From Anagrus nilaparvatae (Eukaryota; Arthropoda; Insecta; Hymenoptera; Mymaridae), in the NCBI GenBank assembly GCA_022575985.1, contig JAKSXM010000014.1, positions 2,170,001-2,234,000 on the forward strand: a stretch of DNA of 64,000 bases, read 5' to 3'. Of the stretch, positions 36,414 through 48,900 are shown one piece after another. Below the pieces are notes generated by a model. That model saw nothing but the letters and a program-made list of their open reading frames with translations. It was not told the origin of the DNA and did not search any database. Position 1 is the first letter of the stretch. Each line of letters opens with the position of its first letter. The translations under genes were made by a program, and so were the position numbers.

Positions 36414-36984
36414 ATAAATTTACTGGGGGGCTCCGCCCCCTGCGCGCTCTGCGCACCAACCCCCGCAAAGCTTCAAGCGTGGTGAAAAGTCCCTTGTTCA
36501 GAATTAGAAATTAAAAGACAATTAATTAGGAAGAATAAAACTTTAAGCTTAATTGCTAATAATTTTTTTTTTGCGAGGATGACTCAAATTGCTTCAGCCA
36601 TCTGTCCTGTAAACAGGAAATGAAGTTATATATATTTTATTAAATGAGTTGAATGTTATAACTCAGAACGTTATTAGGTCCAAGCTCTATTTGAAAGTTA
36701 ATAATAATTTTTGATACTCGACAGTATTTTTTTAAAAAATTGAATTTTTGTCGACCTTTTTTCGAGTAAATGATATCAAATAAATTTACAAATTCACCGC
36801 CCCCACTTTTCATATGCGGATGCTAATTTTCATCTCTTTTTTTATTAAAGCATACGAGTCGTCCTCACAAGTGCTAAAATCACCATTTGTTAACTATATA
36901 AGAAAAATAAGGACGTGTTTACATCAGCGTCTGTGGCACATACACTAACACACACAGCAATACTGATGAGATCTATGTGTTAGT
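36414..36984. other. Flank of the P-like element, with a GC hairpin
   Basis: Starts with GGGGGGCTCCGCCCCC, a strong 6-bp GC stem with a 3-nt loop, in a short GC-rich patch (36425-36475) that looks like the edge of an unidentified repeat. The rest is AT-rich without a gene. The last 8 bp (36977-36984) are the target duplication GTGTTAGT. Confidence 0.5.
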
Positions 36985-37105
36985 CATAGAATTATATATA
37001 GACTAGAACGATAAAGGTACACGTGGGATCATTAACGCAGTGCTAAAGGACATAAGATACGAAAAATATACGCGCAGGGTTTTCTCTCTTTTTCTTCCTT
37101 GAGTG
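36985..37105 (+). repeat. Left TIR of the P-like element
   Basis: Reverse complement of about 43958-44078 with roughly four visible mismatches in the first 100 bp. Outermost bases CATAGAATT. Confidence 0.85.
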
Positions 37106-38121
37106 TAGTGGGGATAAGGAGTAGAAGAATGGGAGAGAGTATTACACACATACAAATAAACTTTAAAATGTTTGTTAAATTGTTAAATAATTATATTTAT
37201 TATTAAAAAATACCGGAAAAAATATTAATTAAATGTCGAAAATTATATTAAATATATTAAATAAATAAAATTTGATATTTTATATCTTTAGGAACTTGAC
37301 TTTATATTAAGTTTTATTAAATATTAACAATACGTGTAATAGCTCATCCAGTAAAGCATTCGTTGCAACAAAAATTGTTTATGGGTTCAAACCACATATA
37401 TATATATATTTTTTTTTCTACAAAATATTTTTTTTTGTTTTTTTTTTTCACAAAATATTTTTTTTTGTACTAAAAATTTTTCTTTTTGTTTAAAAAAAAA
37501 AGTAAAAAAAATTATTTAATTTTGTGTTAGATTTAAAAAAAAAATGCATTTAAAGAAATTAATTAAGTATATTAAAATGAAAATAGGAATGAAATCTAGA
37601 AGTAGAATAAAATATAAAATTAATAAAAAATATTAAATTAAAATTTAATTTGTTTAATTGTTTTTCTTTCTTCAAATTGAAGAACTTATAAAAAAAATTT
37701 AATCACAGGATCAAAAGCATTAAATAAAGCAAATATTACATTAATATTATTTTTTTCCCTATTTATTAAATTTTTTAACTTGACTTTATTTTCTGTTTTT
37801 TTTTCTTTTTTTAAATAAATGAAAAAAATATTTTAAAAAACCAATCAAAAGAAACTTAAATATAAAAAAAAAATTAAATTATTTTACTAAAAATTAAATA
37901 TAAAAAAAAAAGTTTTTTAATATAAGTGATTATTGTTAGACAATAAATGATTGAATGAAAAAAAAACATTTTGAGATTTAAGTTTCATTTACTAAAAGTA
38001 AATAGGAAATAAAACTACTATGATATGCAAAACATATTTATTTATTTACAAAAAAAGTAGACAAAAATACAAGATACGGTCAAAAAATCCAAAAGATAAG
38101 TCAATTTTTTGTTGCATCAAA
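37106..38121. other. AT-rich DNA, no gene
   Basis: Poly(A/T) tracts. No open frame with a recognisable protein. Confidence 0.4.
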
Positions 38122-38663
38122 GTACATGTATCGATTTCTCAAAAAATGAAGCCCTTGATAACTGCAGAGGGGGTCAATTTTAAACACAAATGGTAACTGA
38201 AGGCGCACCTGAAACTCCTTGTTTTGTATAATATTTTAAACGATTTATCTGTAAGCATGGAATTTTTCAGGTGTCCTAAAATTGGCAGCCGTTTTTCAAC
38301 AAAAAAAAATTATTTATTTCAATTTAATAGTAAAAAGGAAAATCATGTTATTCTAATATGATTAAATATGTAGATATTCGTCATTCTTTTTACTGGTTTA
38401 TTATAAAAAAAAAAATTTGTAAAGTTTTAGAATTGCATGTGGTGATATATTTTTGTCAAATTCAAACTAATTTTACCTTTTTCATAAGATTTTTCAAGTA
38501 AAAAATACCGGAACTTTTTTACCAAAAAACGGCTGCAAATTTTATGCTGCATGAAAAATTTCATGTACGCTGGTAAATTTTAGTTGAATATAGTATATAA
38601 AACTAGAAAATTCGTGTGTAGACCCCTTTTAAGGGCTTTATTTTTTGAGGAATCAACATGTAC
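38122..38663. repeat. Imperfect long foldback 1
   Basis: The left end (GTACATGTATCGATTTCTCAA...AAGCCCTT) pairs with the right end (AAGGGCTTTATTTTTTGAGG...CATGTAC), and GGCAGCCGTTTTT near 38290 pairs with AAAACGGCTGC near 38525. Similarity fades between these blocks. It is probably an old non-autonomous element. Confidence 0.7.
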
Positions 38664-39118
38664 TTTTTTATAAATAACAAAAATTTGTAGAAAAAAAAAT
38701 TGTAAAAATTATTTACTTTTTTAAATAAAAAATTACTGTTAGAGTAGAAAAACATACAACATGTCTTAGCAACAGAAGAAGAAAGTGCATTAAAATAAAT
38801 AAAATAAGCTTCATTAAAGAATTAAGTGCTTAGTAACGAAATAATTTTGATCTTCCTATATACAAACATTCGCATACATTCTTAAAGAAAAGTATTTAAA
38901 AACAAGTTATTAACTTTATTATTATTTATTATATTGTATAAATATCCCCCTATTCTTCATTTATTTTTTTTAAGCAGTCCTAAAATTTGTTAAGCAAATG
39001 CAATTAAAATCCTGCTATCTATTTTACAGTGTGCAATAAAAGAAATAGAAAAATTATCAGACAGAGAAATAAGCTTCATTTAGATAATCATTTTATATTA
39101 GAATAAGCTTTATTCTTG

Positions 39119-39505
39119 CATATGAGAAAATCCACCAAAAGATTGACCTTAAAAGTTTAAACCAGTTTATTTTTTATAATAAACCAACCCTAAAAAAAAA
39201 ATTGAAAGCACGCGTTGCTAATACATTTTTTTGTATTCTTCAAATCATATATAGTCACAAAAAAATATTGAACAGAAAAAATGTTGCGTGTACAATTGCT
39301 TTTTTGAGTTCGATCTTTCAATTTTTTTTACCAACTAAAAAAAAATTATTGTACACGCAACATTTTTTCTGTTCATCGCTTTTTCGTGATTATATAAGAC
39401 CTAAAGAACACAAAAAAACGTCTTAGCAAGGTGTGCGTTCAAATTTTTTGTTTTCAAAAACTTGAACTTTTAAGGGCAATATTTTGGTAGATTTTCTCAT
39501 ATACA
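39119..39505. repeat. Long foldback 2 with a perfect 27-bp core stem
   Basis: Arms of about 180 bp. Outer blocks are TATGAGAAAATC.ACCAAAA and its complement at 39483-39503. The core arms 39270-39296 and 39348-39374 (GAACAGAAAAAATGTTGCG...) are perfectly complementary over 27 bp. The open frame at 39202-39426 is a by-product of the hairpin. Confidence 0.8.
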
Positions 39506-40835
39506 AAAGTAATTCATAAGAAATATCAATTTGAATGTTGTCATCACCCATGATTTACAGATATTTATAAAAGGATTGAGTTTTTATTGACCAATACTGG
39601 GCAAATTCATAAGAAAAATTTTTTAAACTAGACATTAGATGTTATCACTAAAAACAATTTTTCAGATGATAGAATATTTATTTATTCATCTCAGAAAATT
39701 GCTGAAATTCAAGTAATGAATGGAACTTTTCATTTAATGGAATAAGTCAAGATTATACTTTGACTTAAAAGAATTATCATAAAGAATCGTGCTTTTAAAA
39801 ACAGTGCAAATAATACTCCGTAGCTTTAAAAAAAAATGTATACACAGGTTGAAAAAATAATTTTTTGTGCATAGCGTGCATGCGTATTAAGTAAACAAAT
39901 TACATTTTTTTGTGAAATTTCCCATATTTGAATTGCATATTGGATTTATTAAGTCAAATCACATTTGCCAGATTGTCCTTTTAAAAAAATTTATGACGTA
40001 GAATATCAGGTTCAACTCAATTGCGTTTCTTGAAAAAGGAAGGATATTCGAAGATTATTTTTTTCATTATTTAAAACTTATCAAATGAGGTCAAAAGGGT
40101 TTTTTTTTAATTTTGAGTCCATTTCCAGAACTGAAAAGGTGCATAACTCACTTGAATTATATCGTAAAATAATAATTTTTTTTTAATAATTGATTAATTT
40201 TTGTATATCTATCATGTCTATTTATTTCATTAAGAACTTTTTTAAAACAAATTTCAATTTTTTAGGTCAAAAACCAATCAATGAAATTCAAACGAGTTAT
40301 GCGTCATTAAAGTTCATAAAAAGGCTTTTTTCAATATAATTTCAATGTTTTTTAAAGCAAGTTTTATCAGCATCAGAAAATGATGATAACTTGGCTGAAT
40401 ATCATCGTAAAAAGTAAACTTTTTTTTTCTTCAGTAAGAGTTTCTTTCTGGCAATACGAATTTTCCATCTATTATCAAAAATTTTATTAACAAAAAAAGT
40501 CATTTACAAAATTTTGTTTTCATGAGACATGAAAAACGCGGTTATTGACATAAAAGTGAAAATATATTTTTGGAACCTATCACCGAATCCTTTTTCATGA
40601 TTTTTTCCGTTTTCTTGAAGGTTCCAAGAACCTGAAAACAATGGTCATACTGATGTGCCTTAAAAAAATATTTTGTTCGATTTTGTTAACGAATAGAGTA
40701 TGAATGCAATAGAGTATGAAAAAAATGCTATCAAAAATTACCATATTTATACTCAGTTAATTAACTTTTTTAAAATTATAATAACGTTATGGACCTTAAA
40801 ATTGGAATCAGTATGAATATCAGAATTTTTACTAA

Positions 40836-41106
40836 CTTAAGGCCACTGTCTCATTTTTGTGACGATTTTGAAAAAAATTTTCCATATTTATTTTCTCAAA
40901 AGTTTTATTATGAAAGTTAAAAAATTTTTTTTTGTAATAATTAGAAAACTATTCTAGATAACAAAAAAAAAATTTTTTTTTATTTCCTTATTTTTTACAT
41001 TTTGTAGATGACATGAAAATAGAAGCTCGAAAAAAAAATGAAAAAAGGTTATAAATGTGGAAAATCCTTTCCAAAATCGTCACAAAAAAGAGCCAGTGGG
41101 CTTAAC
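40836..41106. repeat. Foldback 3
   Basis: CTTAAGGCCACTGTCTCATTTTTGTGACGATTTTG-type sequence at the left pairs with the complement at 41075-41106 (CACAAAAAAGAGCCAGTGGG) over about 60-70 bp with a few mismatches. The stretches 39506-40835 and 41107-42349 around it hold no recognisable gene. Confidence 0.7.
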
Positions 41107-42349
41107 CATAATTTGCATACTTTCAACCACCATTGTTAAAAAAACTTAGTCATTTTTTGGCTTATCGGATGACTCGTACTGCCCACCATGGCTGTTTTAA
41201 CTCAGAAAGAGTCATATGTATTTATTATCATAAATGTATTCTGTTTAATTTTATAAATTAACATTAAGATTCTGATAAAATAATTATCAAATATGTCGTT
41301 AATTTATGCCACGAAAATTTGTTATTAATATATTAATAAAATCAAGACACTATTTTTTTAGTTCATTTACACTGACTCTAAAATTTTATGTTCTCAACAT
41401 GTTAGGAAATAGAAACAAATAACAAATAAAAAGAGTTTTCAAATTAATAATAATTATTTATTCTTATTTTTATTTTTTAATTTGGTTTCGTAAACAACAA
41501 TTTTGACATATTTTATGTAAAAACATTGAAAAATGATAACTTTCTTCAAAAATAAAAGAATTCAAAATATGTCAATTATTGCATTCTTAAAGAGTGACAT
41601 AATTATGTGAATTACTGAGGATTTATTGTTTATAATAAATTTGTTTTCAAATAATACGTTTATAAAAAATGTAGATACATAATAAAAAATCAAAATTAAC
41701 ACTTTATTATATTAAACCTTAACTCTGCAAGGATTATACAAAATATGCATAATATATGCTCTGTAAGCTTAAATAAATATAAATGAATCTGTTTATGCCT
41801 TGAGGCTTAAAAAAAAGCCATTTTAATGCAAATGAGATGATTAAAATTAATAAAAATAAAATGAAAAAAAAAATCAATTAATTTATGCTTAATTTGGATT
41901 ATGTAAAATAATTTTTAAATCTAATTCATCTGATTCATTTATATACAATTATAAAGTGAATATCAATTATTGCAGCATGAGCTCTGTAAAATTGGATTGC
42001 TTGAATTTGTTGGAAACCTATTAATAGCTTAATAAACTATTGAACAATTTGACAGCTATGAAAAAAAAAGATAAATGCCTTAGGCATTATAAAAAATATA
42101 ACAAAATAGCAAAAAATAATATTATTTTTTATAACACAGCTTGACGTAGGTGAACCACCGAATAAAAAAAAAAAATTACATTTTAGTTATTAATCAAAAT
42201 ATATGCTTAAATATTCAAGCAATGCAATTGAACAGTGTAGAACTGTTAATAATTGATAAATATTAATAATTGATTAAATTTGTTTATTTACAATTATTCA
42301 AATTCAATTAATGTTTAAATTAAATATTAGGAAATGAATTAACGCTTAC

Positions 42350-43806
42350 TTTTAAATCTTCAGCTGCATGTTCAGAAATAAGCCCTTTAGAATGTAAATC
42401 AGAAAGCAATTCTTTTAAATTAACAATTTTTTTCTTTAACTGGAATTTTTCTTGACGGCGAATTTTTTTTTATGATCTTCTAAAAATTTTGGTATGACAC
42501 GATAATCAGTTGGGTCTTTGAAATGCTCAGGACGCAAATTCCCAAGGGATTTAACTGTTAATAATTTACTCTTTGATCTTTTACTTTCGACATCCTCAGC
42601 TGGAGGTAACTCACGTTTCCTAAAATTAAAATGTTCATATTGAAATAGAAAATAATTTCTTGTATCATAATGTACGTATAATATATATATTGTTACCTAT
42701 TGATAGATTCTAAATCAACAAAAGTACCATCACAATAACCTAGTTTATCTTTTATTTCATGAAAATTATCCGTATTTTTTTTAAACGAACCTTCACCTCC
42801 TTCAGCTGTTCTTTTCAAACTAAAAAGATGTAAATATTTAATAAATTTTCTCTTTTGCACTGAAATATGTTTATTTAATTAACATACCAATTAAATAAAT
42901 TAGACACTCGTACATACAAATCTTGAAATTGTTTATGCCATTTTTCGTTTTCATTAATAATGGCTGCAACTTTTTCTATATATTCTATTGCTTGATTAAA
43001 AATTTCTCCATTTCCAAATAATTCAGTATCAACACTTTCAATTTCTTCATTACCTGAATTTGACCATTGACCTGAATTCCCTAATTCACTAGAATTTTTG
43101 GCAGGATTGAGGATAATACTTTTATCCAATTGCTTATCTATAAAATGTGAGGTATTATGAAGTAACGAGCTCTCAATTATTTCTAGAATGGATACGTCTT
43201 GAGTTAAACTATTACTTGATGAATCCTCTAAGCTCTCATCATGAACTTCTGAGGAAGTTGAGGAGGACGTATTTTCTTTAGTTTGACTTACAGCTTTCGC
43301 AGATGTTGTTCCCATACTAGCAGCATTCTTTGGTAAATATTTTTTATTATCTTCCCTAATTTGTTTCTCATATGTTGGGATAGATCCAGGTTTTATTGAA
43401 CGTACAACTACGTCTTCATTAGGATTCAACTTGTTTTTCAGAAATTTATACTGTATTTGATTGTCACTGAAGTGATCGCTACAGACTACACTATATTTTG
43501 ATTTTACTTCTTTTTTAATAACATCTAGCCATTTTTTTCTAGTATCTTCATTTTTTGGTAACCTGGTTTCATGTTAAAATATTCATTTATTAATATATAA
43601 TATTAAGCTATTTTTTAAGTATAAAAAAATAATCATGCATAAATACAAATTAAAATTTTTTAATAATTTTATTTTACTTGAAAAAAAAAAAATTCAGGTT
43701 ATGTGCTTTTGTTTATTATTTTTATAAAATTAAATTTTACTTACAAATGAAACGTTAGATCCTCGTGAAATCCGGTATACGCCTTGCAAATACAACAAGT
43801 TTTCAT
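42350..43806 (-). pseudogene. THAP-domain (P-element-like transposase N-terminus) gene, 4 exons
   Basis: Minus-strand exons with consistent GT-AG borders and phases: exon 1 43806-43745 (donor GTAAGT), exon 2 43562-42888 (acceptor CCAG, donor GTATGT), exon 3 42819-42697 (donor GTAACA) and exon 4 42619-42350 (donor GTAAGC). Exons 1-2 encode a THAP C2CH finger: TCCICKAYTGFHEDLTFH, then PKNEDTRKKWL and VVCSDHF. A Ser/Glu-rich linker follows. Exon 4 ends in a leucine-rich helical segment (NLKELLSDLHSKGLISEHAA) like the one after THAP in P/THAP9 proteins. A 1-nt slip in the A-run near 42475 breaks exon 4. No downstream RNase-H-like exons were found, so it is truncated or decayed. DNA binding by the THAP domain is expected from the family. 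Confidence 0.75.
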
Positions 43807-43957
43807 AATTTATTATTACTTTAAACTTTTTGCAATTCAATATTTTATTTTTTAACAATTTTTTATTTTAAAGCATAAACAAACATCATTAAACGAACAC
43901 ATGCAAATATTTCACTCCGACTACACAACAACACGATCCGATCTTATACTCCCACTA

Positions 43958-44078
43958 AACTTGAGGATGAGAAAGAGAGAAAACCCTGCGCGTATATTTT
44001 TCGTATCTTCTGTCCTTTAGCACTGCGTTAATGATCCCACTTGTACCTTTATCGTTCTATTCTATATATAATTCTATG
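43958..44078 (-). repeat. Right TIR of the P-like element
   Basis: Inverted match to 36985-37105, followed immediately by the second copy of the 8-bp duplication GTGTTAGT (44079-44086). Confidence 0.85.
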
Positions 44079-44086
44079 GTGTTAGT

Positions 44087-45980
44087 GCTGATCGAAACAC
44101 TAGGTACCATCTGTACCGACATTAAAATCCGCGAAAATTTAAATTTTTAAAGTTAAATAGTAGTTAAATAAAGTGATATAGTAGTGAAAAATTTAGAAGT
44201 TCCTGACATTATTGTGTCAGCATTTACTATTGTGTTTACATCTATTGAGGGGTGCCCAAATGAGGGTGCCCAAATAAGGTTGCCCAAATGACTCATGTCG
44301 GCGGCGGCGGCAGCAACGTTTAGAATTTTATAATATAGAGACATAAATATACACGTAGGTAGATTTAATTTAAGTGTGTATAAAATGTTTAGGTGGGTCT
44401 TTAAAACTGCCCAAAAGTGTATTTTTCTGAAATAGCTACCAAAAATATGTTACCAACCTAACTCCCAGACCAAATACTAAATTTTTAGCAGCCATTTTTG
44501 TGGTTTGGTCTTTTTTCTTTTCCTCTTTGTCCCAGATAGGAAATTTCCCTGGCTATACGATTTGAAAGTCAAAAAAGTTTTTTGAGCAGCGCATGCGGTA
44601 GAAATCGCTAATATAGTCTATTTTTTTTTTCAAAAGTCAATTTCCCAAAGGCCCATTGGTTGCAAATTTTCTAAGTAAGCTGAAATTTTTTCTTAAAGTT
44701 TGTTTTTTCTGGCCAAAAAAAATTTCGATGGGACATTGTTTTTTGAGAGCTCAAGATAAAAAAATAGTAGCTTTTAAATGTTATTTTTTTACAAATTTTA
44801 AATTTCTTACTAAGTCACGTGATCAATTAAAAATCTGATCTAAAAATTGGATTCTAAGGCAAATTTCACATAAGGATATATCTTTTTATGTTTTTAAAAA
44901 CAGCGAAATAATAAAGAATTTTCTGAATAATTTTGATTAATTTTGTATAATTTAAAGAATTAAAAAATTCCTTCAAAAAATGAGATATTTTAATCTTTTC
45001 ATTTAAAATTTCGCTGCTTTAACATAAAAGCTTTTAAAAATATGAGAAGATATTAATTTATATAATTATATATAAATAAATGATTGACATAAATGAATGA
45101 CATATCAAAACTTCCTGCGGATAATAACCGACCATACTCTTCATACAAACATCATTTAAATCTACTGTAATAAAGAATATTGGTAATTTAAACCTTATTA
45201 TTTAAATAAAATTAAAATTCTTATAGTATTCAAACTAAGTAAATAATCTTTATAATTTATACGTCTAAATGCTTTGTAAGTCAAATCAAGACTACTCTAA
45301 AGTTGTTTTTACGATGACCTTTGCATAACAGAACGGTCATACCCTACTCTTTCTAAAAAGAATTTAAGCTATTTTCTACTCAGGAAAATGGTGTAAGATG
45401 TCTTGAAAGAAGATTTTAGCTACCTCAGATTCAAGAAAACAATGTTCGATACTTTGGTGATTTGTGCTGTTTACTTATAATTTCGCGAAACTGTGTTATA
45501 TACTTCTTAGCATATTTTCAACTATTTATGTCCTCAAAAAGTATTGTCATATATTTCTGAACATGATAAAAAAAATTTTTTCCTTGTTATTTATATTATG
45601 TGTCAAACTATGTAATGTATTCTTTTTCTGTTTTTATGCAATTATTGTTTATAGTTTAATGGAAAAAGAAATGTATATTAGCTCGGTGCAAAAAAAATAA
45701 ATTTTTTTAATTTTTTATTTTTTTTAGTTACTTATTATGAGCGTTATATTTAAATATTTTTTTTATGGTAAAATATTGTTGTTTTATGGTATAAATCGAA
45801 ATGATTTTTTTGGATTCACGTTTGATGTAGTTTTTATTTAGTACAATTTTTTATGAAATTTCTGGGATAATATACATAAATAAGCTGACTTTTTTTTTAT
45901 CGTATGACATTAAATTTTTACATTTTTATCCAGTTATTGCAGCTTTCTGATCAAGTTAAGTCCTAAGTTATTTAGAATAA
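44087..45980. other. AT-rich DNA before the Polinton, no gene
   Basis: Contains a 14-bp unit repeated three times (44251-44292; GGTGCCCAAATGAG and variants) followed by a CGG run (44299-44310). No exon or Polinton TIR was recognised. The left TIR of the Polinton, if it survives, should lie here. Confidence 0.45.
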
Positions 45981-48900
45981 ATGTCTTCGCTAATTAATTT
46001 TGATGGCGATGAATTTGATGAATTATTTTGTGAAATTGATTTAGATAATTTACAAAGTATCGTGAGGCGTGTTGATGTACATGATACAGGTAATGTGTTA
46101 GAAATATACAAATTAAAAATTTATTTTTTTTTATGCTCTATTAATTAAAACTTGATTTATAAAAATCTTGAAATTAAATTTTTTTATTTGATAGCTGGTG
46201 ATTCATTGTCTACTGACGATGTTAATCAACAAATTTTGAATACAGATAATGCTGCATCAACGAGTAAAGGTATTTTTTTTTTAATAATAAATGTATGTCT
46301 AGAAATTAAAGAAGTTTTTTTTTTAAATTTTAAATTAAAAATTTGTAACTTTTTGCTATGTAAATAAAAGCTAGATTTTTCAAAAATCCTAAAATTAAAT
46401 TTTTTTTGTTTAACAGATGGAAAAATATCGAGTGCTTGCCGGGTTGATCAGAGACTTTTGAATATGGATAACGTTGCATCAACGAGTAAAGGTATTTTTC
46501 TTTTTATTGATTATAGATTTACAAATTAAATTTATTTTTTTTTTTTCGTTTTAGCATGTGAAAATAGTGAACAGGATTTGCGAGGTCTTTTTGAAGAACA
46601 TCCTTTTTTGCTTGATCTGATGGTTGAACAGGAGCAGGAGGTTGGGAGTGGACCTGGTGTCGGAAATATCGATGTACAAGGTACAAAAAAAAAAAATTTT
46701 ATTTTCTTTATTTTGAAATTTATTACATTTTTTTCAGGTAACCAATTGCAGATTGGTTGTGGTGGTGGTGGTGGTTACGAAGATATGGAAATTGACAAAG
46801 GGGACGAGGAGGAGGTGGGGGAACCAAGCAGAAATAACAACGAAAATGTAAACCATTTAATTGTATTGGACAAAAAATCTCGTAGGTACAAGCGCTTTAA
46901 TTTAACGGGACGTGAAATTTCTGTAAAAATTCAGCGAAAACCCCCGAATTTAAATATTAATTTAATTGCATGGTTGGATGGATGCATGAAAGAATTGCAA
47001 GACTTGTTGCTTGCACCGACATTGCCCAACGATTTTATAGGCATAGAGATTCAAGCCAACGGGCTTTCGAAACCTTTATGGATGTCATTTCGACCTGTAG
47101 GTAAATTTAATTATCGCGAAATTTTGACATTAATCGAAAGCGCCTCTCAGAGTTCGAGCAGTTTCGACGTAGCCTCGGAAAATTTGAATGTTTCTGAATG
47201 TAGGGGTCGAGTCCCCTTATCGCACGTTACTCGACACGATGTTAAGAAAGATTCTCTTTTGAAAAGAAAAAGAGATAAATTGTGTTTAGCGAGATCTGTA
47301 TGCGTAAGTTACGTTTATGAACGACGAGGTCAGGTGAGAAGCGGAAAATTGCATGAAAAGTGGAACGAAATTAGACGCCAGTCAGGTCTCAAGCAGAAAT
47401 CAATGGCACTGAAGCTCGTACGCGATGCAGGTGTAAATGTTCCTGAAATTGGTTGTCGTCCTCAAGAGATCTATCAGTTTCAGATATATTTCGCGAATAT
47501 GGGTGTATGCGTTATAGTTTACGACAGTCAAACGTTTGGTACTGGTGAAAATTCAATGTATGATGGGACCGAGTTCTTGATCGCCAGCGACATTGATATA
47601 CTTTACTCTTTAAAAGTAATGTATTTTCCGAGGCTAAATCATTTCAGGCCAATTTTGAATTTGAAAGCTGTATCGGGATCGCGAAATTACTGTATACCGT
47701 GCAACAAAAAATATGAATTTTATCATCGTTGTTCCAATCGGTGTTATAGGTGTAAACAGATGCCACCATGTAAACCGGTCCAGCAGGCACTCCTTGTCGA
47801 TTGTCCCGATTGCAATAGGCAATTTTTTGGTCAAATATGTTTTGATAAACATAAACCGGAAATTTGTGCTTCCATGTGGCAGTGCCGCGATTATCTTAGA
47901 ACCATCAAGTCGGATGACGAAAGTCAGTATAAATGCTACGAAATTTTTTGTAAAATTTGTCTAAAGCGGGTAAGCATCAATCATTACTGTTTCATGCAAC
48001 CAATCGTTAAGAGACCAGAGGCAAGGAGACCGAATGTTATATTTTTGTTTTATGACTTTGAAACGCAGCAATCTGAGACAATTGTGGGTGATCGCAGTGT
48101 TAAAATACATAGGCCGAATTTGTGCATGGTGCATCAAGTATGCACTTTTTGTATTGATGATTATAAAGGTAAATTATGGTGTCATCAATGCGGTGTTCAT
48201 GAGTACAAATTTGACAGGCAACCCGTAAAGCAGTTTGTCGTTTTAGCTCTTGATCGTCGAACGCTGTTTTCCAAGGTAATTTGTCTGGCTCATAATAGCC
48301 AAGGTTTCGATGCACAATTTATATTGAAGCACATTGTCGAAGTTGAGGGTCGTGAACCGAAGTTAATTTTAAACGTTACGAAAATTGTGCTCATGACGTT
48401 GGACAATGTAAAATTTATAGACAGCTTAAACTATTTCCACATGCCACTGAGCGCATTGCCAAAAGCCTTTGGTTTTCCTGACGCATCCAAGGGTACTTTT
48501 CCTCACTTGTTTAATAGACCGGAGAATATAAATTACAGAGGGCCCTTACCAGATAAGAAAAATTATTCTCCGGAGAGCATGTCTTGCAATGCAAGAGAAA
48601 AATTTTTAAGTTGGCACGACGAAATGACGGCTTCGCGGTATGTTTTTGATTTTGCAGAAGAGATTGTGCGGTACTGCAGAGAAGATGTTAAAATATTAAA
48701 ATTGGCATGTATAGCTTTTAGAAAATCATTTTTGGAAAACGGCAAAATTTGTCCATTCACAGAGGCAACGAAGATCGCGAGTACTTGTATGCGAGTGTAC
48801 AGAAAGAATTTTTTGAAGCCAAATACAGTGGGAATTTTACCGAATCGCGGTTACCGGTTTAACGATAATCAGTCAGCAGTAGCACTGAAATGGCTTGTGT

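Larger units (their letters stand above)
36985..44078 (-). mobile_element. P-like (THAP) DNA transposon with 8-bp target duplication
   Basis: Ends with inverted repeats of at least 110 bp (36985 to about 37105 and about 43958 to 44078) beginning CATAGAATTATATATAGA and matching with only a few substitutions. Flanks are a perfect 8-bp direct repeat GTGTTAGT (36977-36984 and 44079-44086). The element carries a spliced THAP-domain gene on the minus strand near its right end. P elements make 8-bp duplications, have TIRs starting CA and encode THAP-domain transposases, so the assignment is consistent. hAT elements also make 8-bp duplications, but the THAP domain argues against hAT. About 5 kb inside (37.1-42.3 kb) hold no recognisable catalytic exons and several foldbacks. 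Confidence 0.8.

Noticed and set aside
39202..39426. 74-residue open frame
   Set aside because: It is produced by the two arms of a hairpin; the protein has no independent support.
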